From contig NZ_JAILYJ010000028.1 in the NCBI RefSeq assembly GCF_019793465.1, positions 1 to 38,216 on the forward strand: a stretch of DNA of 38,216 nucleotides, given 5' to 3'. Positions 15,522-24,036 of this stretch are shown here, piece after piece; the first letter of the stretch is position 1, and every line of letters starts with the position of its first letter. The position numbers and the translations under genes were made by a program. The stretch is from Rhizobium croatiense (GTDB lineage Bacteria; Pseudomonadota; Alphaproteobacteria; Rhizobiales; Rhizobiaceae). Below the pieces are notes generated by a model. The model worked only from the letters and a program-made list of their open reading frames with translations. It did not search any database and was not told the origin of the DNA.

Positions 15522-18236
15522 CTATATCACCTTGAACGCTGCCCTCCTGGCTATCCGTTTCTTCGAGGCACCCACGATTATGGCGGCATCGGCGGCGCTG
15601 AGATCGGGATGGGCCGCCTTCAGTGCGTCTGCCCACGCCCCCTTGCTCTGCCCCGGCAGCTGCGGTGTCTGCCTAGCGATTTCGTCCAGCCTCGCCTGAT
15701 CCTGGGCCGACACCGTCCGGAACGCCGCCCTCCTGGCGATATCGTCCCTAAAGGTGCCCAGGATGGTGGCGGCATCGGCGGCGCTGAGATCGGGATGGGC
15801 CGCCTTCAGCGCATCGGCCCAGGCCGCATTGCTCCCCCCCTGCCGCGGTGTTGCCGCCGCGATTTCGTCCAGCCTCGCCTGGTCCTGGGCCGACACCGTC
15901 CGGAACGCCGCCCTTTTAGCAATATCCTGCTTTATGGCACCCACGATTACGGCGGCATCGGCGGCGCTGAGATCGGGATGGGCCGCCTTCAGCGCGTCCG
16001 CCCAGGCCGCCTTGCTCTGCCCCGGCAGCTGCGGTGTCTGCCTAGCGAGTTCGTCCAGCCTCGCCTGGTCCTGGGCCGACACCGTCCGGAACGCCGCCCT
16101 CCTGGCGATTTCGTCCTTTGCGGCGCCCACGATGGTGGCGGCATCGGCGGCGCTGAGATCGGGATGGGCCGCCTTCAGCGTGTCCGCCCACGCCCCCTTG
16201 CTCTGCCCCGGCAGCTGCGGTGTCACCGCCGCGATTTCGTCCAGCCTCGCCTGGTCCTGGGCCGACACCGTCCGGAACGCTGCCCTCACGGCGATATCGT
16301 CCTTTAAGGCGCCCACGATTGTGGCGGCATCGGCGGCGCTGAGATCGGGATGGGCCGCCTTCAGCGCGTCCGCCCACGCCCCCTTGCTCTGCCTCGACTG
16401 TCGCGGTGTTTGCCTGGCGATTTCGTCCAGCCTCGCCTGGTCCTGAGCCGACACCGTCCGGAACGCCGCCCTTTTAGCAATATTATGCTTTACGGAACCC
16501 ACAATTATGGCGGCATCGGAGGCGCTGAGATCGGGATGGGCCGCCTTCAGCGCGTCCGCCCATGCCCCCTTGCTCTGCCCCGGCAGCCGCGGTGTCTGCC
16601 TAGCGATTTCGTCCAGCCTCGCCTGATCCTGGGCCGACACCGTCTGGAAAGCCGCCCTCCTGGCGATAACCCGCTTTACGGCGCCCACGATGGCGGCGGC
16701 ATCGGCGGCGCTGAGATCGGGATGGGCCGCCTTCAGTGCGTCCGCCCACGCCCCCTTGCTCTGCCCCGGTAGCTGCGGTGTCTGCCTGGCGATTTCGTCC
16801 AGCCTCGCGTGGTCCTGGGCCGACACCGTCTGGAACGCTGTCCTTTTAGCAATATCCTGCTTTACGGCATTCACGATTATGGCGGCATCGGCGGCGCTGA
16901 GATCGGGATGGGCCGCCTTCAGCGCGTCCGCCCACGCCCCCTTGCTCTGCCCCGGCAGCCGCGGTGTCACCGCCGCGATTTCGTCCAGTCTCGCCTGGTC
17001 CTGGGCCGACACCGTCTGGAACGCGGCCCTTTTAGCAATATCCTGCTTTACGGCACCCACGATTATGGCGGCATCGGCGGCGCTGAGATCGGGATGGGCC
17101 GCCTTCAGCGCGTCCGCCCACGCCCCCTTGCTCTGCCCCGGTAGCTGCGGTGTCTGCCTGGCGATTTCGTCCAGCCTCGCCTGGTCCTGGGCCGACACCG
17201 TCCGGAACGCCGTCCTCCTTGCAATATCGTCCTTAAAAGAGCCCACGGTTATGGCGGCATCGGCGGCGCTGAGATCGGGATGGGCCGCCTTCAGCGCGTC
17301 CGCCCACGCCCCCTTGCTCTGCCCCGGCAGCTGCGGTGTCGCCGCCTTGATCTCGTCAAGCCTCGCCCGGTCCTGGGCCGACACCGTTCGATACGCCGCC
17401 CTCCTGGCGATAACCCGCTTTACGACGCCCACGATTACGGCGGCATCGGCGGCGCTGAGATAGGGATGGGCCGCCTTCAGCGCGTCCGCCCACGCCCCCT
17501 TGCTCTGCCTCGACTGCCGCGGTGTCTGCCTGGCGATTTCGTCCAGCCTCGCCTGGTCCTGGGCCGACACCGTCCGGAACGCCGCTCGAGGCCCCACGAT
17601 TATGCCGGCATTCGCGGCGCTGAGATCAGGCGCCAACGCCAGCGGCCTTTGAGCATATAACGTCTGCCTGCGGCTGGGCCTGGGATCTGCGTCCTTCTCA
17701 GTAGTCCGCCTCTTGCGCCCGCCACCGGTCGGATCGCTGGGCTCCGCGGGCACCTCGGACATGGCCGAATGCTCCTCTCTTCCACCCGGCACCTCGGTGG
17801 GCCCGGCAACCGCTGAGGCTTCTAAATTCCCAAGGCCATGCAGCCCCCCGCGCTGAGGGCCAGTCTCCAGCGGCTGGCCCTCGACGAGGTGAATAGTGCG
17901 ATCGGCATTATTGTATTCATCTGTTGTCCTCGTGAGGTTGAACGCGGTCTCTGCCGGGACGACCGGAACTCTCGTCAGTTCCGTCATGTCAGCCATCATT
18001 TGCGGGGTTTGTTCTTCAGGGCTTTGAAGCTCGGTCGGCGGGCTTGGCTGGCCGACGCTTAGCCTTTCCACGTAACGCAATACCGAATTCTCTTGCCAGA
18101 TGTCGTCCGAATTGAAGTTGTCGGCCACTTGATCGACACGCGCCACTGAAGACTGCGCTCTTTGATCCGCTGGGTGCCGGCCCTCATCCGGCCGCGAAGA
18201 GCCCTGCCCCTTAGTCCGAGGGTCCCTGTCAACCAT
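15522..18236 (-). CDS. Modular repeat protein: eleven 62-residue repeats behind a disordered basic-motif N-terminus (unknown function)
   Basis: I place the start at ATG 18236, five bases after an AGGGGGG run; GTG 18242 is an alternative. The 904-residue product has about 198 polar, Pro/Ser/Glu-rich residues with a basic patch (RKRR at 174-177, RPSRR at 186-190) that could be a nuclear-localisation signal. A degenerate half repeat (199-220) follows, then eleven repeats at 221-901 and the tail KVI. Each unit starts RTVSAQDQARLDEIA and includes GAWADALKAAHPDLSAADAA, suggesting three helices. Ten units are exactly 62 residues and one is 61. Variation clusters at unit positions 16-17, 20-23, 47 and 51-55. 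No signal peptide or membrane segment. I do not recognise the family. The layout suggests a solenoid that binds a polymer or protein, and a host-targeted effector is plausible but unproven. No clear tts box was found upstream. Confidence 0.85.
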   Translation of the reverse strand: MVDRDPRTKGQGSSRPDEGRHPADQRAQSSVARVDQVADNFNSDDIWQENSVLRYVERLSVGQPSPPTELQSPEEQTPQMMADMTELTRVPVVPAETAFNLTRTTDEYNNADRTIHLVEGQPLETGPQRGGLHGLGNLEASAVAGPTEVPGGREEHSAMSEVPAEPSDPTGGGRKRRTTEKDADPRPSRRQTLYAQRPLALAPDLSAANAGIIVGPRAAFRTVSAQDQARLDEIARQTPRQSRQSKGAWADALKAAHPYLSAADAAVIVGVVKRVIARRAAYRTVSAQDRARLDEIKAATPQLPGQSKGAWADALKAAHPDLSAADAAITVGSFKDDIARRTAFRTVSAQDQARLDEIARQTPQLPGQSKGAWADALKAAHPDLSAADAAIIVGAVKQDIAKRAAFQTVSAQDQARLDEIAAVTPRLPGQSKGAWADALKAAHPDLSAADAAIIVNAVKQDIAKRTAFQTVSAQDHARLDEIARQTPQLPGQSKGAWADALKAAHPDLSAADAAAIVGAVKRVIARRAAFQTVSAQDQARLDEIARQTPRLPGQSKGAWADALKAAHPDLSASDAAIIVGSVKHNIAKRAAFRTVSAQDQARLDEIARQTPRQSRQSKGAWADALKAAHPDLSAADAATIVGALKDDIAVRAAFRTVSAQDQARLDEIAAVTPQLPGQSKGAWADTLKAAHPDLSAADAATIVGAAKDEIARRAAFRTVSAQDQARLDELARQTPQLPGQSKAAWADALKAAHPDLSAADAAVIVGAIKQDIAKRAAFRTVSAQDQARLDEIAAATPRQGGSNAAWADALKAAHPDLSAADAATILGTFRDDIARRAAFRTVSAQDQARLDEIARQTPQLPGQSKGAWADALKAAHPDLSAADAAIIVGASKKRIARRAAFKVI
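15534..17576 (-). repeat. Tandem array of eleven 186-bp coding repeats
   Basis: The marker agatcgggatgggccgcc (one copy has agataggg) recurs at 15601, 15787, 15970, 16156, 16342, 16528, 16714, 16900, 17086, 17272 and 17458. Spacing is 186 bp throughout except one 183-bp step, where a unit lost one codon. A diverged half copy lies at 17623. Units are highly similar at DNA level, so the array probably expanded recently by unequal exchange. Spacing always keeps the reading frame, which argues that the protein is under selection. Confidence 0.95.
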
Positions 18237-18274
18237 GCTCACCCCCCTGGGATATGGCCTTCAGGAAACAAGGG

Positions 18275-18301
18275 GTCAGCTGTCGGGCACCGACTGCTGA
18301 C
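18275..18301. promoter_or_regulatory. Near-perfect inverted repeat upstream of the repeat-protein gene
   Basis: A 12-bp arm GTCAGCTGTCGG and its near complement CCGACTGCTGAC (one mismatch) flank a 3-bp spacer GCA. It lies about 40 bp upstream of the start at 18236. No T run follows on either strand, so it is not a standard terminator. It could be an operator or an RNA hairpin in the 5' leader. Confidence 0.45.
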
Positions 18302-19072
18302 GGAAGGTCAGAATTTATCAGGGGCTCAAGCGACTTAACCAGAGTGCAAGGGGCGCGACTGCGACCATCGACCGCTCCAGCTTGCCGAGCCTCGTTCGGA
18401 CGCCGCTCAATCACCGTGGGTCCCGTTTTTTGCTGTTGTGGCATGGGGCGGCTCTGCGGAATCGAGCTCAGGTGACGGGAGGCCGGCAGATCCCGAAGAC
18501 ATGGCCAGGCCGTTGATAACTGGTAGCGTAAACGCATCATTGCAGCAGAACCTCAAAAACCACGGAGAAGAGCCCGCGATTCAAACTAGCGCAGTCCCGG
18601 TATTGGATTGCATGCACAGGTGATATGCTCGCATCCGGTTAGTGAGCGGCTATGGCGCAGCTCCTGCGTGAACCCATAACGACAGCGGCGATCCTTCGAG
18701 AGATGCAGCGACGACCCGTTCTCCAGACCGGAGGTCCGTGCTTGATGTGGCGATCGGCACGGATTGCTATCAACGCTGACGGCCGCCGGTGCCGCGCAAG
18801 CCGGTTACGACGAAACATCGACATGATCTCTTCTATGGTGGGATTGGCCCACCGATACCAGGGTAGTGGCAACTGTCGCCAATTGCGGCGCCAGTGAGGT
18901 CGGCCTTCATCTTCGAACTCCTTGCTGGCTTCCGCTAAACAACGCGGCCTTATCACAAAAGGCTGGGAGATTTAACGATGATCCCGGCATCCGGACTTCT
19001 GCGCATTGCCGGCCGGTAATAGCGCGAAAGACTTGCAGCAATCGCAGCGCCGGCGGCACCCGTGACTAGTAT
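18302..19072. other. Stretch without a supportable gene
   Basis: Between the inverted repeat and the IS1595-type relic there are only short frames on both strands. None has a good ribosome site and a recognisable motif. It may contain the promoter of the repeat-protein gene. Confidence 0.4.
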
Positions 19073-19490
19073 CCGCACTGCCTGGCCCGTAACAATGCGC
19101 TGTGACCAGCGGAAGCCGATCTCGTGGAAAGACAAGGCATGCTGCGGGCTGATATGATGAAAGACGCCGGCAATGGTGCGGCGGACCCGGGACTTGAAAC
19201 CTCCCACCGAGTGGACGGCGACTTGGACGAATTCGCGGCTCGAATGCTTTACGTTCTCATGCGTAGCAAAGCTCTTGCCAATCGCCATGAACGCCTCACC
19301 GCCCAGCAGGCAGGTTGCGGTTCGATCCCTTTCGCCGTCGCGCGCCCTGCATGTATCGAAAGGCCTTTTCGGCCCCGTCCAGGCGGTAGACCGTCCGGAT
19401 CCATTCTCGGTCGCTCACCGAGATGAAAACGGTCGATCTCCACCGTGCCATCTTGCATGTGCTCGCGCGCCAACATGAGGCGCAGCGCAT
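19073..19490 (-). mobile_element. IS1595-family (ISXO2-like) transposase relic
   Basis: Two overlapping minus-strand frames together follow the C-terminal half of ISXO2-like transposases. MLAREHMQDGTVEID resembles the segment that carries the first catalytic Asp. Further on come FATHENVKHSSREFVQ, VHSVGGFKSRVRRTIAGVFH and HISPQHALSFHEIGFRWSQR followed by TGQAVR. The usual form is VHTNxxExFxxxFKRxxxGxFHHxSxxHxxxYxxEFxFRxxxR. Frameshifts and loss of key residues show it is dead. It lies on the tssK side of the insertion block. Confidence 0.7.
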
Positions 19491-20154
19491 ATCCCATTCG
19501 CTAGCTATTGGGCATCACCAAATGTGGAAATGCCTATCTTCGCCGCATGAATGATCCATGCCGCCAGGGCTGCTATCCCGCACCTGGCGCGAACCGGGAC
19601 TGCAACCGGTTCGTGGATCGTGTCCAGGAGGTGGTTGTCTAATCGCTAAACTGGTCGTCAAGGTGCTTTAGGGGCGGCGGCGCGTGAAGACGATGTTGGC
19701 GGCGGCACTGCCTCAGCGTATTCAGGAACATTTTCGACGAGGCAATGCGCATCACGTGTCACCTTGCCTGTTGCGCTGCTCTTTTGGCCCCGTACTTGCG
19801 GCGCCGGGTCTCAAGGCTTCCGGGCGGTCATTTGCGAGATTCATCTCGTACGAGTGACAGGACAGGCGAATTGGCGCGTTGTAGGTCAGTGTGAACATGA
19901 ACGACCAATAAGGCTCTGAGGGCAACGGGCTACTGAGCGACAGTCTAGATGAGACCCCTTGCTTGTCGCGCTGCAAGGGGGCTCATGACCAATCCTGATG
20001 AGCTTCGGCGCTTGCATATCTGAGCTGTCCCGACACGCGATGCCCTTCTACCAGCGCATTGTTGGATATCAGATGTGCATGCAAGGGGGCAGTGAAGCTC
20101 TGCTACTTTTACTGAGAAAGCCGTTCTGTCAGGTGGACGCGAGGCGAGTCTTGA
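19491..20154. other. Region upstream of tssK
   Basis: About 660 bp with no convincing gene. It should contain the promoter of the tssK operon, but I could not identify a confident -35/-10 or sigma-54 element. Several short dyad-like stretches are visible, none strong. Confidence 0.4.
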
Positions 20155-21510
20155 ATGTCGTGGAATAATAGGGTCGTCTGGTCGGAGGGCTTGTTCCTCC
20201 GCCCGCAGCATTTTCAGCAGGCCGATCGTCACGTCGAACAGCTGGTGCGCAGCAGGACGGCGGTTTTGCATGGGTACGGGTGGGGTATCAGCGAGCTGCG
20301 GCTCAATCGAGAGCTGCTTGGTCTCGGTAAGATCGCCATCGAAGCGGCTCGCGGCGTCTTGGAGGACGGGATGCCCTTCAGTATTCCTGACGAAGCCAAC
20401 CAGCCAACTCCCTACGACGTTCCGCCGGATTTTCGAGATTCGCTTATTCACTTGGCGGTACCGTTTTATCAACCCGGCGCTCTTGAAACCGACGCGCAAG
20501 CGGGAATTGACGTACCTATCCGCTTCGCAGTCTCCACTGAGGATGTTGTCGACACCAACGCTGGCGAGCGAGGCAGCGCCTCCATCGACGTAGCGAGGCT
20601 GGATTTTCGACTGCTGCCGGACGCGGCAGACCGGTCTGGCTACACTTGCATCCCAATCGCCCGTATCATAGAGGTCCGGGCCGACCGACAGATCATTCTG
20701 GACGAAACGCACGTGCCGCCAACCCCCGACTGCGCCAGCTCCCGGGTCCTCTCGAACTACATCACTGAGATCACCGGCCTGCTTCACCATCGTGGTGAAG
20801 CTCTGGCCACTCGGGTCTCCCAGTCGGGAACGAGCCGGGTTGCAGAGCTCGCGGACTTCCTTCTGCTGCAGGCGATCAATCGGTACGAGCCGTACTTCTG
20901 CCACCTGTCCAAGGCCGCCGTTGTAAATCCGGAATCGCTGTATGTTGTCATGCTCCAATTGGCGGGTGAACTAGCCACGTTCGCCCGCGTCGATAAACGT
21001 GCCCCGACCCTTGGTGTTTACAAGCACGACTCTCTCGCGGAGGCGTTTTTGCCAGTGATGCAGTCGATCCGGGCTTCGCTGGGTGCAGTGATTGAGCAGA
21101 CTGCGGTCCCCGTACCGCTGCAGCGGCAAAAATACGGTGTCCATGTGGCTGAGGTGGCCGACCGCTCTCTCTTTACGACCTCGAGCTTCGTGCTGGCTGC
21201 TCGGGCTGATATTGAGGTCGAGCGCCTCCGGCGCGAGTTCCCGTCTCAGATTAAGATCGGCCCGGCGGAGAAAATCACGGAACTCGTCAATGTCGCACTG
21301 CCCGGCATTATCATCAATCCCCTACCGGTCGCGCCGCGTCAGATCCCGTTCCATGTTGGATTCAGCTATTTCGAGATCGATCAAAATAGCCGCTTCTGGA
21401 AGGATATGCCCCAATCCGCCGGCTTGGCGCTGCACGTTGCTGGCGACTTCCCAAATCTCGAAATGGCTCTCTGGGCCATCCGAGCCGGACAGAACCCACA
21501 TTTGAGTTAG
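20155..21510 (+). CDS. tssK: T6SS baseplate-membrane complex connector TssK
   Basis: The ATG at 20155 follows GAGGCGAG and gives the family-typical opening MSWNNRVVWSEGLFLRPQHF QQADRHVE-type sequence. Other TssK blocks are GYGWGISELRLNRELLGLGK, TCIPIARIIEVRADRQIILD ahead of ETHVPP, and near the end GFSYFEIDQNSRFWKDMPQS. The 451-residue length is normal. TssK links the baseplate to the TssL/TssM membrane complex. It is the first gene of the plus-strand arm and ends eight bases before the FHA gene. Confidence 0.96.
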   Translation: MSWNNRVVWSEGLFLRPQHFQQADRHVEQLVRSRTAVLHGYGWGISELRLNRELLGLGKIAIEAARGVLEDGMPFSIPDEANQPTPYDVPPDFRDSLIHLAVPFYQPGALETDAQAGIDVPIRFAVSTEDVVDTNAGERGSASIDVARLDFRLLPDAADRSGYTCIPIARIIEVRADRQIILDETHVPPTPDCASSRVLSNYITEITGLLHHRGEALATRVSQSGTSRVAELADFLLLQAINRYEPYFCHLSKAAVVNPESLYVVMLQLAGELATFARVDKRAPTLGVYKHDSLAEAFLPVMQSIRASLGAVIEQTAVPVPLQRQKYGVHVAEVADRSLFTTSSFVLAARADIEVERLRREFPSQIKIGPAEKITELVNVALPGIIINPLPVAPRQIPFHVGFSYFEIDQNSRFWKDMPQSAGLALHVAGDFPNLEMALWAIRAGQNPHLS

Positions 21511-21517
21511 CCCACCA

Positions 21518-22738
21518 ATGCCCCTCACGCTACGTGTACACAGCAATAGATGTAGTTTTCCGGAATATCTCGTGCCGGGCGACGCGGCTGGTGGACTGAC
21601 TACCAGCCGAGCAGGCAACAGCCTGGTTCTGCCGGATGATCAGCAGATGGTCTCGAAATCCCACTGCTCAATCGAGTGCATGGCACGGCGATACGTACTG
21701 ATCGACCGAGGCCGCGACGACACATGTCAAAATGACGAGGCGGTGCCGCTTCCGTCAGAGGCGCCGGTCGCCCGGAAAACCAGCGATGTTATTCAGATCG
21801 GCGCCTATATGACCGATGTCGTCGCGGTGTCGCCTTCGATATCCATTGCGGAGAGTGCCGCCGAACCGGAGGGACAACTTGCAGCGACAAGTGAGGAGTT
21901 GAGTCTTCTTGGCCCCCTCGAAACGGCCTCGTCGCTCCTGGCGGGCAATTGCACCCGGGGTGAAGAAGCGCTGCTGGACCTGAGGGACGGCGAGTTCCTA
22001 CCATTGCCGTTCTTAGGCACTCGTTTAGACGCGCTGGCGGGCATGATGAGAAGTCCGTGGGATATCTACGCAGACAGTGTGCCAGATCGGGCCCCCATCT
22101 TGACGCAACCCAAGGTGGAGCAATCATCTCGCCAAGAATCATCGAGCGGCTGTCACGGCTTTCCTTGCCGCCTGCGGCTTATCATTGGCAGATGTCCGGA
22201 ATGCCGGCATCGTAAGCGTGTTGGATCGTGCAGGGAAAATGCTTCTGTATTCCGCCGCGCTGCACAGCATACTCTCCGAGCGAGAGCTGGCGAACAATTA
22301 TTCAGAAATAAGAGTTCCGACGAAAAAACCCTGAGTCTCGTCCCCGATGTCGGTGAGGCGTTGCGCGCAGTTCTGTGCAATGACTCCAGCGGGTTCCTCC
22401 GCGGAGACCTGGCCGTTGAGCAAGCCTTCACCGACCGTGGGACGCATGACGTGTCATTCGCGGCTGTGCAGAAGGCTCTGTCCAGCGTCCGTGCACGCTT
22501 GTCCCTAGCAGGGATCGAGAAGGCGATGGGGCGGCCCCGTTCCCTTTTGCACCGCAACCATAAGGCGCGAAACCGGAGTGCGTACGTGCGCGTCTTCAAT
22601 GACGTCGTATCGAGCATCGAAACCGATTTGCTCCGGAGCTTCGGCGCCGACTTCGCGCGCCCAGTGCGAGAGCGTAGTCGACCCACCCGCCGATCCCACG
22701 ATGAGAGCGTCCGCTCCAAAGGGAAGTGGGCGGGTTGA
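21518..22738 (+). CDS. T6SS-associated FHA-domain protein (TagH/ImpI type) with two compensating frameshifts
   Basis: The N-terminal 100 residues form an FHA domain (NSLVLPDDQQMVSKSHCSIE with the conserved S-x-x-H, then RYVLIDRG), a phosphothreonine-binding module used in T6SS post-translational control. The C-terminal part (VPDVGEALRAVLCNDSSGFL and later VFNDVVSSIETDLLRSFGAD) matches the TagH C-terminal domain. Between about 22120 and 22330 the annotated frame is Cys/Arg-rich nonsense. The +1 frame instead reads AAVTAFLAACGLSLADVRNA, VLDRAGKMLLYSAALHSILS and RVPTKKP, clear TagH-like sequence. Two opposite indels therefore swap the frame over about 70 codons. The protein is made full length but its middle is scrambled, so function is doubtful unless one indel is a sequencing error. 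Confidence 0.8.
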   Translation: MPLTLRVHSNRCSFPEYLVPGDAAGGLTTSRAGNSLVLPDDQQMVSKSHCSIECMARRYVLIDRGRDDTCQNDEAVPLPSEAPVARKTSDVIQIGAYMTDVVAVSPSISIAESAAEPEGQLAATSEELSLLGPLETASSLLAGNCTRGEEALLDLRDGEFLPLPFLGTRLDALAGMMRSPWDIYADSVPDRAPILTQPKVEQSSRQESSSGCHGFPCRLRLIIGRCPECRHRKRVGSCRENASVFRRAAQHTLRARAGEQLFRNKSSDEKTLSLVPDVGEALRAVLCNDSSGFLRGDLAVEQAFTDRGTHDVSFAAVQKALSSVRARLSLAGIEKAMGRPRSLLHRNHKARNRSAYVRVFNDVVSSIETDLLRSFGADFARPVRERSRPTRRSHDESVRSKGKWAG

Positions 22739-24027
22739 TGATGGTGATTGAGGAAACGATGCCAAAATCCCAGCCACTCGTCCTCCTTCACGCCGAGGAG
22801 CAGTTGGCTGTCCCTTCGCCGTCATCGCCAGTGGCGGAGGAACTTACCTGGGAGATGCTTGCGCTCGACCGACTTAATCCACTGGTCGCGGCCGCGGCGG
22901 CGCTGCTGGGTCTCAGCGCTCAGCTCAAGAGCAGTGCTAGCCATATCGACGTTGAAGCACTGCGCCTTAGGGTGCTGCGGGAGATCGATGCTTTTGAGCG
23001 TCGGATCACGCCGCTCGGATTGCCCTCGCGAGCGATCAAGGTCTGCAAATACGCCCTCTGCGCGACCATCGATGACATCGTTCTGAACACAGCCTGGGGC
23101 AGCAACAGCGTCTGGACGACGCGCAGCTTGGTGGGATCGCTGTTCAGCGATACCTGGGGCGGCGAGCGCTTCTTCGATCTGCTGACGCAATTGAAAAATG
23201 AACCGGCCATCAATATAGAACTGCTGGAGCTGCTCTATTACTGCATGAGGTTGGGCTTCGAAGGCCGCTACCGCGTCACTGCGGGAGGAGCCGCAGAGCT
23301 CAGTGTGCTGTGCGAAGACGTCTACCGCCTGATCCGAGCAGCCCGTGGTGACTTCGAGCGCGAACTATCCCCGCACTGGCGGAGGAACTCAAATAATCCG
23401 GAGCCACGCCGCACAATCGTTCCAATCTGGGCCGTCGTAGCGTTTGGGGCAGGATTACTCCTCTCGATCTATGCCGGACTCCTGCATGCATTAAATGCCC
23501 GCGCCGACGCTGTCTTCAACGATATCGCGACATTGCCGCCGAACGGCGTTGTCAGATCGGCGAGAATCGCATTGCCACCAAAGGTTGTTATGAGCAGCGA
23601 CCGACTGCGTAACTTCCTCGAGCCCGAAATCCGCGAAGGGCTTGTCACTGTGTCCGAGGACCCACAGCAGATCGTCGTTATCATTCGCGCCTCCGGGATG
23701 TTCGATTCTGCTAGTCCGGAAGTGAAGAAAATGTTCCTGCCGCTTCTTTTACGAATTGGTCGTTCTCTGAACGGTGAGTCGGGATCGGTCCTCCTGACCG
23801 GGCACACCGACGCCATTCCGGTGCAATCACTCGCCTTCCCTTCAAACGATTCCCTTTCGCTCGCGCGTGCGAGCGCAGCTGCCGAGATTATCAAATCCAT
23901 GATGAATGACCCAGGCCGCGTGCGAGAAGAGGGCAGAGGGAGCGGAGAACCGGTCGCTTCGAACCACACGCCCGAGGGCCGCGCGCGGAACCGTCGGATT
24001 CAAATCATCATCACAAAGACACAATGA
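22738..24027 (+). CDS. tssL: T6SS membrane-complex protein TssL with C-terminal OmpA-like domain
   Basis: The ATG at 22738 overlaps the FHA stop as TGATG, indicating translational coupling; GTG at 22726 is an alternative. The 429-residue product has the cytoplasmic TssL domain (NPLVAAAAALLGLSAQLKSS, KVCKYALCATIDDIVLNTAW and FFDLLTQLKNEP). One membrane span follows at about residues 226-250 (WAVVAFGAGLLLSIYAGLL). The periplasmic OmpA-like domain includes SVLLTGHTDAIPV, NDSLSLARASAAAEII and EGRARNRRIQIII, the peptidoglycan-binding signature. This is the evolved TssL seen in many Alphaproteobacteria. It forms the inner-membrane complex with TssM. No tssJ lipoprotein gene is present nearby. Confidence 0.95.
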   Translation: MMVIEETMPKSQPLVLLHAEEQLAVPSPSSPVAEELTWEMLALDRLNPLVAAAAALLGLSAQLKSSASHIDVEALRLRVLREIDAFERRITPLGLPSRAIKVCKYALCATIDDIVLNTAWGSNSVWTTRSLVGSLFSDTWGGERFFDLLTQLKNEPAINIELLELLYYCMRLGFEGRYRVTAGGAAELSVLCEDVYRLIRAARGDFERELSPHWRRNSNNPEPRRTIVPIWAVVAFGAGLLLSIYAGLLHALNARADAVFNDIATLPPNGVVRSARIALPPKVVMSSDRLRNFLEPEIREGLVTVSEDPQQIVVIIRASGMFDSASPEVKKMFLPLLLRIGRSLNGESGSVLLTGHTDAIPVQSLAFPSNDSLSLARASAAAEIIKSMMNDPGRVREEGRGSGEPVASNHTPEGRARNRRIQIIITKTQ

Positions 24028-24036
24028 AGACAAGCC

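Noticed and set aside
15534..17576. Regularly spaced repeats resembling a CRISPR array
   Set aside because: The period of 186 bp is far too long, the 'spacers' are themselves conserved, and the whole array is one continuous reading frame.
15609..17660. Long plus-strand open frames of up to 257 codons across the repeat region
   Set aside because: They are shadows of the 186-bp periodic coding array on the minus strand. They break off, start mid-repeat and have no ribosome sites.
19945..20958. A 337-codon minus-strand frame antisense to tssK
   Set aside because: tssK is clearly the coding strand by family match. The antisense frame has no motif and no ribosome site.
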